Of a DNA stretch of 64,000 nt, positions 1-12,304 are shown in pieces. The DNA is from Elgaria multicarinata webbii (lineage: Eukaryota; Chordata; Lepidosauria; Squamata; Anguidae). The translations under genes and the position numbers were made by a program. Below the pieces are notes generated by a model, which had not been told where the DNA came from, ran no database searches, and worked only from the letters and a program-made list of their open reading frames with translations. Positions within the stretch are counted from its first letter, which is position 1; every line of letters begins with the position of its first letter. Where the stretch lies: positions 126,622,240 through 126,686,239 of the forward strand of contig NC_086175.1 in assembly GCF_023053635.1 (NCBI RefSeq), read 5' to 3'.

Positions 1-348
1 GCCCTGCCAGGCTCCGTTGTGTAGGGGTTAAAAGAAAAGTCGTTTTCCACCTCGCAACCTGGTAAGGATCCATAATATTCCCATAATGTGGTATCAGACA
101 GCTTTGCATTGATGCTTAGTCTGGTTTTATTATTATTTGGCCTGGACAAGTCTTTAGAAATGTTCAGAAGCCGTGGAGATATTTTGTAGAATCAGTTAAT
201 TCTGATTGAGCAAGTTGCAAGTAATGGTTACTTGAATTCGCCTTTCCCTGACATTCTGTATTTCTGGTATGTATTTAGCAGGATATATTTGGAAGCTGTT
301 CTGTGTAACATTTATACATAGTTGGTGAAGCTTTCAAAATATTTGCTG

Positions 349-387
<39 letters not shown>

Positions 388-3300
388 TGTGGTGAAAGGG
401 GATAAAAAAAGTTCAACTGAGTTGATAAGGATGTATTTTTAAAGGCACAAGTAAGCCCCATAAAATTATTTTATAACTTGGGTTTTCTCCAGTGGTATAC
501 AGCACTGGCGTTTATAGTTATGGGGATCTTTGATAATGAACTCCTGACTACCAGCTCTCCAGGCTAGTGAGGGGTGGGGAACATGTCCAAGTAAAACTAC
601 CAAGTTCCTGGCTTAATGTTGGGTTAGTCTTGTTAGTCTTTCTAAGAGTGTAAATGAGAACTTTGCAAGCAAGAGTCTTCAACGGACAGAGATTCTGTCA
701 AACAATGTGTCTTTTCATTGCACAACTATACATTCTTTGAAGACTGCAGTGCATAGAAATGACTACACTTAAATTCTTTGTTCTTGAAAATAGAACCTTA
801 AATTGACAACTGCATTTCACTAAACCAGTAAAATTGGAATGCCAATCTGATGTTTTTAATAATTAAATGAGAAAAATGTAGGTGAACAAATGTCTTTTTC
901 ATAGTACTCATGCAACTGTTCATACTTAGGATTGAGGAGAAATTTCTGTTGACAAAACTTTTAGTGGTTTTGGGGCAGCACCATGATTTCCCCTGTATTA
1001 ACTTTTCTGTTGTATTAAAATGTTTTATGTTTAAATTTCTGTAAATTGGGGTAATAAGGGCTGTGAAAATAAATGTAAAGTGAGGTTTCACAAAGAATGT
1101 TAAGTCTGGAAAAGTTTGTCTCCTTAAAGGGGGCTTCTCCATATACTTCTGGTTCTCTCAGTATTTGTGTTGATTTAGAGATAAATGAGCTGTCTTGCTC
1201 CTATGAAATACATAGTCAATCCTTGGAACCAGTTGAAGTTCACTTGTGTGTAACAAGATGTGATTCTTTGTGAAACCTTGCTGTTTAAAGAAGTATATGT
1301 GTATTTAGCATCCTTGTTTTTCTTTATGCTAAAGTGGATACAGCTGTCATGGGGCAGAAGAGACGGGACCAGCTGCTGGCCACACTTCCTGCTTTATTTT
1401 AAAAGGTAGTATGAGAAAAAGGGGGAAAGGTAACACAGGGCATTTGCTGTATTTCAATTTAAAACAACAGCAACACAGAATAACGTGAATGTCTTGAATA
1501 ACTAATCCAACCTATCAAGAAAGTGAATATAGTACTAATGTGAAAAGTGACAATGTGAAAAAGCAGTTTCTTGCTCACTCATCAATTTCTGGTTTATTCC
1601 TATTCACATCTGATTGGCTAATGTTTTGAACATTCATTCAACATTGCAAAGACCATCAGCCTTATCCTAACCATGAATTTTTGAGGTAAATTTAGGATGG
1701 GAGCCAAAGGGAGATTTTAATCTGTATTTCTCATTGATATGGCTGTTCACATGCTGCTGTTATATCTGTTGTGGAAAGGTACATATTCCCATCTTTGAGC
1801 TATCAGTAGCCAACAGAGCAAATTGCAACTCTCTTTTAGAGAATGTTGCAACCTTTCCTGTCAGCAGTTCATATCTTGGTATACTCTGTTTGCTTTTTAG
1901 AAAGTCCTCTATATATTTGCTTGACAGAATATGAACATAAGTAACTCATAGAAATGTATACCAAGGAATTTCTAACTCTAGCATAATTCATATTCTGTAT
2001 GTTATTTTTCATTGGGAACAGTTTATTACATACAGACCTTCTAGTAACTCCTTTGACTTGGAAGAATTTAATTTCTTAGCTAGAGTCCCCTACTTCTTCT
2101 GTTGCTAGTACCTCTTTCCAGTTGTCAGGCCATCATTTGCTATACACAATTTACTTGGTGTATTTTTTGAAGTTGATGCGTTTTTACAGTTGCTTTTCAC
2201 AGTAGACATTTTGTTAATGTGGCGTTACTGTGAAAGTGGAATTTCTCCTCTTTTTCTTTTTGTATGATTTAAACAGCTTGTTGGATTAAAAAAAAAACAT
2301 TCTGGGTACTTAAACAACCTTGCGTGTCATTGCCCCTTGAAGAATAAGCTGTCGTATCTGAATATACATGAAGCAGCTGCTAATTTTCAACATGGCAGAT
2401 GACACATCTGTTTAGCAAAAAGCCCAGAAATATGACTGCAGGGATTTTAGTGCCTATTGAAGCATGTTAAAGCCAAATAGAATTGCAAACATTTTTTTTT
2501 ATTTCTTGCTTGCTAATCAGTTGGTGGAATATTGTTAAATATTTCTTGAAATGGAAGCCTTGAACTGAATAATCTTAAGAGCTTGAAAAATGTGTGAATG
2601 TTTCTATGTAACTAGTTCTGTCATACTTATTGAGAACACAGTGTCCTAATAAAAAAAGACGTGTTTATCTTCCAGTTACAGGCTCAAAGGATTTTCTTTA
2701 TCTTAAGTCACCAAATTTGAGATTTAAAAATATTGTTGGTTGTGTGGCTTACTTGGAAAATGATGTATGAGTTATCAAAGCAATACTATGTTTTCCTTTG
2801 AAGCATTCATAAATGCTTATCTTGCGCTGGTTGGGAATGGATAATTACTGTTCAGAGCGTTCTTTATATGATCAGAGTTATTTTGGTTGTGTTAGGGGTT
2901 GACTTAAAATTGAACCATACAATCACCAAGGACAGTCCCAGGGCAGTACACACAAAAGCATAAAAATCGTAACAGTAAAAAACAGAATTCACAACTTCCA
3001 TTAGTGTAGAAAATAAATTATGTGTTCCAGCCACATCCTCTAGTTCAGGCCATTAAGAGGTCTCTGTCCTCACTTAACTCTCCATTCATAAGATAATGAT
3101 TATTTTTGTTGTGATGCAATAATAGAAATTGAGATAACAAAATTCTGTCAACATTTTTCACCAGGGTTTTTATAACATAGCTTGCTTCAGCCCTTGATTA
3201 TTCTTTTGGTGGCTATACAAATAAATAGCAAATTAAGGAATTGTTGATATTTAACCAACATAGGAAAAGGCAAACCTATATTCAGCCGTTAACATTGCTT

Positions 3301-4253
3301 TGGCCACTGAAAAGTTACCTTATGCATTCCTGTGTTTGGTGGGAGAATGTGCAGTTACAACTGCATTTTGAGTTGACCAGCCTGTAGTGTGTATATATTA
3401 TAGTTATATCCTGCCTTTCTTCTGCTGGCTGTCCTTTTATGACCCAAGTTATTGGCAGTAGGTTGCTAACAAAAACATTCTCCTGTATTTGAAACTACAT
3501 TAGTTTATTTCTTAGTATGGCCTAGCTCTTGCTGTGCCATAAATTTCAATATACCCATCTAATACTATGTAATGTTGTCATGGGGGTGGGGGGTAGGTGT
3601 TAGGGGAAATGTCAAATGCTTTTCTGACACAACCCTGATTTAAAACACTAGTGTGTACTAAATCCATAAGTTGTGTACAGTTATAGCCTTCTGGCTAAGT
3701 CCTGTGATCTATGGGTTCCATAGGAAAATGAATAGATATGGTGCATGGATGCCTGAGGCATTCAGTTGTCAGGAGATGTCTTGATAAGAGTGTTGATAGA
3801 ACCGAGGGACATCTTTACATCTCAGTGTTGCTTAAATGATTGCAAATATAATTCTGACTTAAAAGAGTTAAAGACTGCGTCCTAAGTGTAGCCAGCACAA
3901 AACAGGTTAATATTGTGTGCTCTAGCAGTATGTGCTTGATTCAGGCATATTGGACAAAACTATAAACATTTTCCAAGAGGGGAAATGGGCTCACATTTAT
4001 TTAATATTAAAATATTAATTAACTTGCATCAGTAATGGATATAAGGCATGCACAGTAATAATGATGGAAAATGAGATTTCAAACATTTCAACTTGTGAAC
4101 TATATTCATGTTGTAATTCTTTCAGGCCTGCATTATACTACCAAATTAGAAAGAGAGGGATTGTGTTTAGTATCTCACTTCTAAAATGTGATATAAATGT
4201 GTATGCATCTTAACACTGTAAATTAACAGTTTTCTTTTTTTTCTTTTAAACAG
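1..4253. other. Repeat-poor AT-rich stretch; possible CREBZF 3' region
   Basis: No coding exon with homology is recognisable here. The stretch is AT-rich and contains almost no copies of the repeats that crowd the rest of the window, as expected for a long 3' UTR or a conserved intron. In mammals the gene tail-to-tail with TMEM126A is CREBZF, which would lie here on the plus strand. The assignment is inference from synteny only; no CREBZF coding sequence (its bZIP region) is visible in the window. Confidence 0.25.
351..384. repeat. (AT)n microsatellite
   Basis: About 17 uninterrupted AT units. Confidence 0.95.
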
Positions 4254-4449
4254 CTTAGTAGTATCGTGGGGGCTATCATTTTTCTGCACCCTATGGCATC
4301 ATACTTATTGTGGAGAGATGTTTCAGATTGGCATCCAATAAAATGGACACTGTCACGAGTCAGTCTGCTACAATTTATCCAAAATTTAGAAATCTTTCCT
4401 TTGATATGTTTGAGATTCAGCCCCCCAAAAAAGTTTGCATATATTTTAG
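4254..4449 (+). other. Candidate unassigned exon, 196 bases
   Basis: The segment follows a strong acceptor (T-rich tract then AACAG) and ends at TTTTAG followed by the donor GTAAGG. One frame is open for its full length, beginning LSSIVGAIIFLHP and ending KKFAYIL; the other two contain stops. I do not recognise the peptide. A small, mostly non-coding downstream exon of the neighbouring plus-strand gene (CREBZF by synteny) is one reading; a chance pairing of splice-like sites is the other. Confidence 0.3.
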
Positions 4450-4711
4450 GTAAGGCTTTCCTTTTTTTAGTATCTGATTGAAAAATAGTAGACTGGTGTT
4501 ATTAAAAGTCTGTTGTTGTTTTTTAATTCTCAAAATTCCTAAAAGATTTGTTGGGAACCTGTTCCAAGCTCTAGCTATGCCTATGTCAGTATTCTTTTTT
4601 GTATTTGGAATCCATAAATGAATTTTTGTCAGTTTATTTTAATAGGAAAAAAACCTTTTACATTTTGAGCTTTTTCATAGGAGGCTGAAGGGCAGAGGAT
4701 TTATTTTCACA

Positions 4712-4803
4712 CACAAGTAAAATTATTATTATTTATTACATATTTATACAGCCTAACAGCCAAGGCTCTCTGGGCAGTTCACAGTTAAAACCAGAATATA
4801 CAA
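4712..4803 (-). mobile_element. L2-type LINE 3' end fragment
   Basis: Contains the motif pair 'ATTTATACAGCC' and 'CAAGGCTCTCTGGGCAGTT', a diverged form of the 3' terminus seen at 19.05 kb and 43.08 kb, in reverse orientation. Confidence 0.7.
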
Positions 4804-5955
4804 AGTCAGAATTTAAAACTTAATATTTTTTCTTAAAATGTCACCTAAAACTAAGGAAAAGTTATGATCTGTTTAGATGTAGCTGTTGGGTATAGTTTGG
4901 CTTTGGGCAGACATGCCCAACTTGATATATCTGATGGGAGCTTGCGAAACAACATGTAATTCTGACTTGTACGGCTTTGGGACTGGGTGGTGCTAATTCC
5001 TCTGCAAATTTGAGCAGAAAGGCACCCGCCAAGCCATAATTTGCATGCTAGACTCATTGCAGTTCCTTGCCTAGCAGGCAATCCTCTACATTTAGATTTC
5101 GTGCTGTTCCCGATATGAGGGCTGCACAAAATAACATTGGAGACTGGATGCTTAGGGATTTGGGGGGTAGGATTGTGCATGAGGAGGGCTCAGTGTGAAT
5201 AGAAATCAAAGAAATTTCCCCATTTGTATGTACCCCATATGCTGTAAGTTAGTTATGTACTGGCAAAACCAATTTTTAACACCAGCTTATTCTGGCTGGA
5301 GAAATAAGAATAGTTTAACAAATGGAAGTATTTAAATTAAGCATCTTTATTAAGCTAAAATTAAGAACTGGCTTGAGTAAAAATATTTTTAGTAAGTTGT
5401 GTTAAAAATGTTAAGGGTCAGTGAATAAGAATATGGTCCTCTGTAGACCAGGATCCATAAATGACACTTGCCGTAAATAAGGATTTTTTAATTATTATTC
5501 TGGGGAGATCCTGTTTTTCAGAGTCTAGAGAAGGGCAAGAGAATGTCCCAGATGTTCTGAAACTTGGAGAGATTGCGACAGGGAGGAAGCCTTACGTTCA
5601 CACAACTCTTACTTAGAGCTTTAGTGGGTGGCAGGGGGTTGTCTCTGCAATATGTGCAGGCAAGAGCTCCTGGTTTTAATTTTTGTGAACTGCCCAGGGA
5701 GCTTAGGCTATTGGGCTGTATAAAAATGCAATCAATTAATCAATTTAGGGGCAGGTCAGGTCAGGTGCTAAGCTTGAATGGGCCTTTGGCATAATGCTGC
5801 CTTCCTCACAGGGTCCATGGCAGCACTGCCGTGGCAGCGACTCCCCCCTCTACCTAGTGGCAGCACTTTTAGATAGGAAGTGAGCAGCTGCCACCTGACA
5901 TCAGGATTTAGATTTTAGATAACAGTTGCTTGGCTCCCATCCAAAATTGTAGTTA
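4804..5955. other. No gene or repeat recognised
   Basis: Intergenic sequence between the possible CREBZF end and TMEM126. Short open frames here lack homology and splice context. Confidence 0.5.
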
Positions 5956-6050
5956 TAGAATCATAGAATAGTAGAGTTGGAAGGGAGCTATAAGGCCATC
6001 GAGTCCAATGCAGGAATCCACCCTAAAGCATACCTGACAGATAGTTGCTG
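5956..6050 (-). mobile_element. CR1 LINE 3' end, subfamily A
   Basis: Starts with the characteristic TAGAATCATAGAATAGTAG and runs through GGCCATCGAGTCCAA to the CCACCCTAAAGCAT block. It is the reverse complement of the 3' end of the copy at 49.5 kb, with an internal deletion. Confidence 0.85.
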
Positions 6051-7197
6051 GGTAAGCACATTCAAGGGGAGGGAGACGCGTGACCAGGGACCCCAAATGG
6101 CACTGGTCATGGGGTGGGTGGGGCCTGCTGGAGGCATCCGGAGGGCAAGTGTCATCTTTGGTGGGCTCCAAAAGTTGCCTGAGTTGGTTGGATACTACCG
6201 CATCACATGTAAGGGCCTTTCTTCACCTTCACTATGAGGTGCTGAAATTGTTTCTCCCCATGCCAAATGAATGTAGATGAGAATCTGTTCCTTAAATTTT
6301 TTTACCGTAGAAACCAGAGTATTTGAGCATTCTTACATACAATGACAGAAATGAATAGTTTTCAGATTTGTATTATTGCCACTTTGCTTTGGGGCAGTGG
6401 AATGACTCCTCCGCTGTTGAAACAGCCAATTTGTGATACAAAATTGAGAGCCTGTTAAACTGACTCAGACTCTGAAAGATCTAAGAAAGAAATCCTGCAA
6501 GAAAATGTTACTGTGGAGGGCTTATGGTTTAAGGAACTCTACTGGCTTTCGGTTTTCCACCCCCCAAGAGTCAGTCAGCATTCTGCCCCCACTGAGCATG
6601 CACAGTCTTCCACCTCCCTCCATTTTGCATTTTTTATGGTGGTAGTAGACACACTAATGCCCAGTCGCAGGTACATTAAAATTGGGTGCTCTCACTGGGT
6701 AGCTCATAGTTCTGTCTCTGGAGAAACTTAAAAGTAGTTTTGAAGTACAAACCAGGAAGTGACCTATCCAAACAATTTTTACCCTGCATCTTGTCCTGTT
6801 TTATTCATTCCATTCCCCCCCTCCCCAACCTAGTTATCAGTTTTCTTCCTCACTCATTAAATTCTGTGCTATGGAGTTATTGGGGATTGGCATCTTCCTA
6901 ATTTTTATTTTGATACCTGCAAACCACTTCTGTTTTGTATAGATTACAGGTGTACATTTCTTTAAAAAAATCATTTTGCTTTGTGCTGGGTGAACTGAAC
7001 TTCAATTCAACTCGGACATAATGTAAATCTTAGTATTGCTCCTGCAGTTTTGATTTTTAAGTCCATATTAAAAAAAATTATTTAAATATATTTTAGAATT
7101 TTCTCACAAAATATGCATTTCTAAACATATTTTAACCTAGAATTACTCATTTTGGTAATTTTTGAGCCAACAATTCCAAGTTGAAAATCGGAATGTG
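6051..7197. other. No gene recognised; region 3' of TMEM126
   Basis: AT-rich intergenic sequence with no clear repeat family. The 3' UTR of the minus-strand TMEM126 gene probably reaches into its right edge. Confidence 0.4.
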
Positions 7198-7203
7198 TTT
7201 ATT
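7198..7203 (-). terminator. Candidate poly(A) signal for TMEM126
   Basis: TTTATT on the plus strand reads AATAAA on the minus strand, about 180 bases beyond the stop codon. Another AATAAA overlaps the stop codon itself and is less likely to be used. Confidence 0.4.
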
Positions 7204-7380
7204 GTTCAAACTACTACGCAGAGGGGGTAGTGGGGTGTTGATCAAGCCTACTTGCATCAGAAATTGGAAACAAATTACTCAAGCCACCTCATTTCCTTCA
7301 AGTTGTATAGCTAGAGTAATATTACCTAGTGTATCATAAACAGGCTAGATTTATAAGAAAAATGACTGCAATTTCAAAAT

Positions 7381-7585
7381 TTATTCATTAATTTCTTCAG
7401 GATCCCTTCCAGGCTCAGGCAACTGGAGCATCTTAATATATATTTTATGATGTTGTGAGCTCAAATATGTGCCAAATGCAACTTGCAGAAGAAAAGCAAA
7501 TTTCATCTTTTTGAGAACTGGTTTACAAATGGTCTTCCAGTACTGCCAAAAGTTTTCTTTACTTGGCATAGGAGATGTGGAATAC
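7381..7585 (-). CDS. TMEM126A: TMEM126 last coding exon
   Basis: Acceptor is CCCCCTCTTAG; the exon opens by completing Arg140 (AG|G) and continues YSTSPMPSKENFWQYW. It contains the last hydrophobic segment (FAFLLQVAFGTYL) and the C-terminal QLPEPG motif, and ends INE-stop. Confidence 0.92.
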
Positions 7586-10500
7586 CTAAGAGGGGGAAAA
7601 AATAACAAGTTTTACTTTATTTGATCAAGAGTTAAGTTTAAATATTGCAATTGCTACAAAATTGCAACGGCAGTCCCATCTGTTGCATAGGAGCATTTTG
7701 CTAGCTTAAACTGGCTAAAGTAAGATGCGTACTGAAATATTCTGAAATTTACTGTCTGCTCAAATATGGAGCCGGGTATGTGAGGAAGTCTTAAAGGTTA
7801 ATAGTACAGCTCACGTATTAGGCTCTCAAAATGGATGACAACACAAATATCAGCAGCTAGTTTATTAGATTCTGCAGCACTTCCCTACCCCCATACCAGA
7901 TCACAGTATTATAAAGAAGCGGCGAAACAATCTTGGGAGGTACTATATTGGCAGAAGACTTGCTAAAAGCAAAGCACTGATACAACTACAACATAAGTAA
8001 AAGGGAACTAATTCAAGAGGTAACAGAAAAGTTGCAAAATAGTACTTTGAAGCAGGAATGTATTCTATAGGTTAGTGTCTCCAGTACCCTGGATTACAGT
8101 CACACCGATAGATTTCACATAAATTACTAAGTATGCCAGAACCAAGCAGGACATTATTAAAAATATACCTTGATGCAAGAGCTGCATTCAGAGGTAATGC
8201 CGTAAGAGCAGAATATAAACCACCTATGAAGCCTCCAATTAAACCTCCTCTGACCATTGCACAAGTTGCACAATTCAGATTACCTGGAACAAAACGAAAG
8301 ACACATCACACCAAAGTACAACAGTGCATGTGGTTAAAAATCATTTCCCCTCACAACTGCATTAGGCGCATGTAGCGTTATGAAAAGGCCTTGATGTAAT
8401 AATGACTTCCCTGTTGAAAGTTTAGATTTTCTAATTTAGATTAAATAGTCAGGATAATGGAAACCTGCTCAAAGTTCAATGGTATCTACTACAGAAGTAT
8501 CGCCACACTGTCGTATTTCAGTGCTTCCCTAAATATGTTGTGAGATGGACTGAAGTATGCCTTGAAAAATAAAGCCACTCCATTATTCTTGTGCCTTGTT
8601 TTTTATAGTTGTAGTATTTTATTGTATGTTTCTTCATCTGTATGCCTCTGTATGTTTATCATTTTATCCTTAAAGACAACCTTTTTTTAAAAAAAAAATT
8701 AAATTTGGAACAAGGAGGACCCAGCAGTATAGACCATTCTTCCCTTCAATATATGGAGCATGGCTACATCTAGAGGAAGTGAATATGTTTGTTCAATGAT
8801 CCCTAATGTAGCTTGGTGTGGGGGATTTGAGAACACCTGTTGCCTTGGAAGTGTAAGCCCAAGGGAGCTGAGAGAATAATAGATGTATCTGTTTGAATGG
8901 AAGAATGAGATACCTCTAATTTTATACCAGAAAAAAATGATCTACCTATCAAGAGTTTGGTTTTGGGGTGCTTTGGAAATACATATTGAAAAAGTAGTAT
9001 TAATGCTAACTTTAAAATGTAGTGGTTTAATTAGGATCAAATTAGGTGGATTTGATTTAAATCACTACTCGGACTCAATTTAATCCCCAAAAAGTGCACT
9101 ATTCCTCGCTATATTTTACACAACTCAGAGTTACCAAAGACTCATTCTTGCTGGTATAATCTTAATATTTACAACCAGATGAAGGTTTCATTTTTAGAAT
9201 AGCAGCTTTTCAGATTAGTTTTACAGTTATATATATAAATACTCATTTGGTTATACTATTAGAAACACATCATAGATAGATAATTCAAATTATTTGGACA
9301 ACTTTTCTGCTGTACTTTATTGGAAGGAGAAAAATAATCTTACAGAAACCTCTGGAAGAGCATGACATTGCGAATGGATTAACGGAATTCATTTACCAAC
9401 AAATTTAAACGGCCTCATGCTACATAATTAAAAACTAATCCTTATTTCATGATGAATAACCTTTGGACTATAATGTATCTTAAATAGAAAACTATCTTTA
9501 CATAGATTTTTCCTCAAAAAGCATTTTATTAAAAACATCCAATTTAAATTTTAAAAAATCCATTAAAAAAAAATAATCATTGATTTTTATCCACCCTGGG
9601 ATAAAGGCTTATTTTAGTTTGGAGGCTCAGACACCAAGTTGCCACTTTAATATTATATACGATTTTACAGAACTGGCGCTCTTACACCATTGTAGACAAT
9701 GATTCTTCACAGTGGCATAACCAACCTTTCATAGCCCATTCAGATACTATCAGCAGGAAATTATGTGGGGAATGTCATCTAGCCTGTCTTTGTTGGGTAA
9801 CGGTTTTGTAAGTGAACTGGGGACAGTTTTGTTAGTGAACTGTGGGTAAGACTGCCTTGGCAGCAAAGCCACAATCTCGTCACCTGAGCAATCTATTCTT
9901 CGTGCATCACAGGATAGTTAGCACAGACATTTCAAAGGTTACAGTTTGGTTTGCATGCAGAGAAACATACCTTCTATTAAAGGCTGTTTAACTGAAGCCT
10001 CAAAAGTAACCAGAGTAGAGAAGAAGGGTATAAACAGCATGGGCAAACCGGATGCAACAGGAGCCTGGGTTACATTCAGGAGACGCCTAAACAAGCTATT
10101 TGATATTAAACCGCACAGACTCGCGTTTAATGCAAGGATGAAAGATCCATTTTGAAATAAACTCCTGTTGGAGAAGAAAAATAGATATGAGCTGCTGCCA
10201 TTCTCATCCTTAAAAATTTGATTATCTACAAATATAGTATATTTTACTAGATTTATCCCTTTTGTGTGCAAGGCAAATAAGATTATTTCTAAAGCTGAAG
10301 TGTGTAGTATCTTGTGGTATATTCCTGAACGCTATTCATAAAAAGATAAGGTACAAACTCCTAAAAGCTGTCAAATTCACACAGTGGTAGTAAAACAGGA
10401 TAACCATGATCACAGCTGTAACAAAATACCTAGTGTTGCAATCCTAAATATTTGCTTGAGCCTATGCCCTACTTGAAATCACATGTTTATAGGATTGCAG

Positions 10501-11420
10501 CCCAGTGTGCCAGATTTATGTCCAGTAAAAGTAGCAGTCCTTAAAAAAACAACACCCTGTTTTTCCAAAAGAGAATGCAAAGGCTGCATGAGGCAGGAGA
10601 GGAGATGATGTGGCAGAAAGCACAGCAAATGAGGCCTCTCTCAGCTTTGTCTCAGACCACAGGCCAGATAAGGCTTGTTAAAAATTACACACATCAAGGT
10701 ATGTTCTTCAGTCATGAAAATACAAAACTTTCTGAGACCTGGCTCTAGGTAATTCTGTCATTTAAAAAAGAATACGGTATAAGACATGATTAGGGTCAAA
10801 GTAGCCATGATTCTGAATGCTAAAGCAAATCAAGTTTGTGTAATTACTAGCAGAAGATGCACAGGATGTAGGAAGGAGACGTTTAACCCCTCCAAGCCTG
10901 ATAACCCATCCTTTTCTATTAGGAGAAAAAGTTTCCACTGACAATAGTAGATATCTAGACTGAACGGCAGGTTGTATAAATATAAAGGCAATAACTAGCG
11001 TGGATTCTCAAACAGCAGGTGTAGGACAGTTTTACATATCATGAATCCTAACATGCTGTTCTCCATTAGTAAAGGGCTACCTTGAGATACTACATCCTGC
11101 ATTTTTAATCCTGCTTGTCAGGTCAAAAGTACTCCTATTTTTTATGAATAGCTTCCATTGAATCATATGATCTTGAAAATCTATTCTCCTGATCAAACCA
11201 TCTGCACCATGTACCCCTTTGCAAATTCCTGAATGGATTAAAAATGGTAATAAACTTGTCATGAGGAAATATTTAAATGTTTGCATGTTTACAAAAGATG
11301 TGTCACTTACCGATCTGCTTCTGGAAGCTGTTCAAACCTCTCTTTTATGATTTCGATTCGATTTCTTGTAGTAGTACCTTTTCCCTCAAACATAGGTTCG
11401 AGAAACTTACTTCCTGCCAT
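7381..11420 (-). CDS. TMEM126A: TMEM126A-like mitochondrial membrane protein (four coding exons)
   Basis: Joining exons 11420-11311, 10164-9971, 8283-8169 and 7585-7381 on the minus strand gives 207 residues with every splice phase consistent; human TMEM126A has about 195. Matching blocks from memory of the human protein are LPEADR/LPEAER before LNASLCGLISNSLFRR/LNAALCGLIANSLFRR, then SGLPM..IPF, IGGLY and QLPEPG/QLSEPG. About four hydrophobic segments lie near residues 45-63, 75-93, 113-139 and 168-182. TMEM126 proteins sit in the mitochondrial inner membrane and take part in respiratory complex I assembly; human TMEM126A loss causes optic atrophy. Only one TMEM126 copy is present, whereas mammals have A and B in tandem, so this may be the unduplicated ancestral form (inference). 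TMEM126B is the alternative name, but it matches less well. Confidence 0.92.
8169..8283 (-). CDS. TMEM126A: TMEM126 coding exon 3
   Basis: Acceptor TTTTGTTCCAG and donor AAG|GTATAT. It encodes NLNCATCAMVRGG and the glycine-rich segment GGFIGGLYSALTALPLN, matching human GDLDCETC..R.GL..L.IGGLY. It enters in phase 1 (G|GT) and leaves in phase 2. Confidence 0.92.
9042..9598. mobile_element. Old hAT-like DNA transposon in a TMEM126 intron
   Basis: The right end reads ATTTTTATCCACCCTG, i.e. CAGGGTGGATAAAAAT on the other strand; the left end TTAGGTGGATTTGAT is its diverged counterpart. Flanks GGATCAAA (9034-9041) and GGATAAAG (9599-9606) agree at 6 of 8 positions, as expected for an aged 8-bp hAT target duplication. 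The AT-rich interior has no transposase frame, so it is non-autonomous. Confidence 0.65.
9971..10164 (-). CDS. TMEM126A: TMEM126 coding exon 2
   Basis: Acceptor TTTCTTCTCCAACAG and donor GAAG|GTATGT. It encodes SLFQNGSFILALNASLCGL, SNSLFRRLLNVTQAP and SGLPMLFIPFFSTLVTF, the best conserved part of the family. Enters in phase 2, leaves in phase 1. Confidence 0.95.
10445..10510. repeat. Short palindromic 'GCAATCCTA' repeat remnant
   Basis: Begins TTGCAATCCTAAATA and ends TATAGGATTGCAGCC, a diverged copy of the short repeat at 22.17 and 59.07 kb. Confidence 0.5.
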
Positions 11421-11428
11421 CTTAGTCT
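11311..11428 (-). CDS. TMEM126A: TMEM126 first coding exon
   Basis: Acceptor CCCAATGCTCCAG, 8 bases of 5' UTR, then ATG at 11420 in good context (ACTAAGATGG). Encodes MAGSKFLEPMFEGKG through LPEAD and donates at GATCG|GTAAGT in phase 2. A longer open frame upstream with MSSLHAQ is probably intron, because the acceptor sits between it and this ATG. Confidence 0.88.
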
Positions 11429-11890
11429 CTGGAGCATTGGGAAAGAAAGGGAGGTGGGGCTGGTCACAGATTTGTGCATGTAAACTAGACACAAGTAGAT
11501 TCGTGTGTGTAAACTAGACACTTGAAACAAATATAGGCAATTGGAATAAGAATATACTCCATGACCCAGACACAATGGGTTGTGAAGCTGTTATAATCAA
11601 AGGGAGCCTATGTAAGGACAGTTCTTTGTATTTGTAGTACTCAAGTTGACCATGAAAGAGAATCCAGGACAGGAGTAAGCACAACAGCAGGAGAATCGTC
11701 TGAAGACATTCGCTGCATGCGGACAGCACTTTAAGCCATGAAGGGTTTAAGCAACTCACAGTAGCTTATGGTGAAAATAAGCTACTGCTATTCCCCACAC
11801 AATCAGACAAATAAGTTACTGTGTGTAATTTGACTCACCCTCCTGCTCCCTGTCCTGCCCAAGCAGTGGCATTGTGTCACCTCTGAAGCG

Positions 11891-12300
11891 CTGGAGGTTT
11901 GCAGATCAGGACAAAGCTTCATACACAGCCTTCAGCCAGAAGGCACCTGATCCACCATCAAACCCCAGTGCAATAACTCACTGAGGGAAAATCCCAAATG
12001 CCCCCCAAAAGGGGGAATAACTAGAAAACCTTGGAGGTTTGCAGGGTCAGGACCAAATTCCACCCAGCCTCTCCTAGTTGGGAGGCACCCAATCCACCAT
12101 CAAACTGCATATTTACTCCAGAGCAGCAAAAATCCCAAGTGTTCCCAAAGGGATGTGGCTAGAAAACATTGGGGGTTTGCAACACTGGGACCAAATTCCA
12201 CACACAGCCTCTGTTAGCCAGGGAGCACCTGATTCATGAGAAAATGCCTGCGCGTTTACTACAGAAGAGCAAAAATCCCAAGTGCCCCCAAAATGGAGAA
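11891..12300. repeat. Diverged tandem repeat, about 140-bp unit, three copies
   Basis: Units begin at about 11891, 12031 and 12170 with TGGAGGTTTGCAG or TGGGGGTTTGC. They share 'GGACCAAATTCCA', 'CACCTGATCCACCATCAAA' and 'AAATCCCAAGTG'. A fourth, partial unit reappears near 12690-12760 after the inserted MITE. Confidence 0.75.
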
Positions 12301-12304
12301 ATGG

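Noticed and set aside
11345-11575. Longer open frame extending upstream of the TMEM126 start
   Set aside because: It crosses the acceptor at 11429-11430 and reads through probable intron; the short start at 11420 has good context and family-like length.
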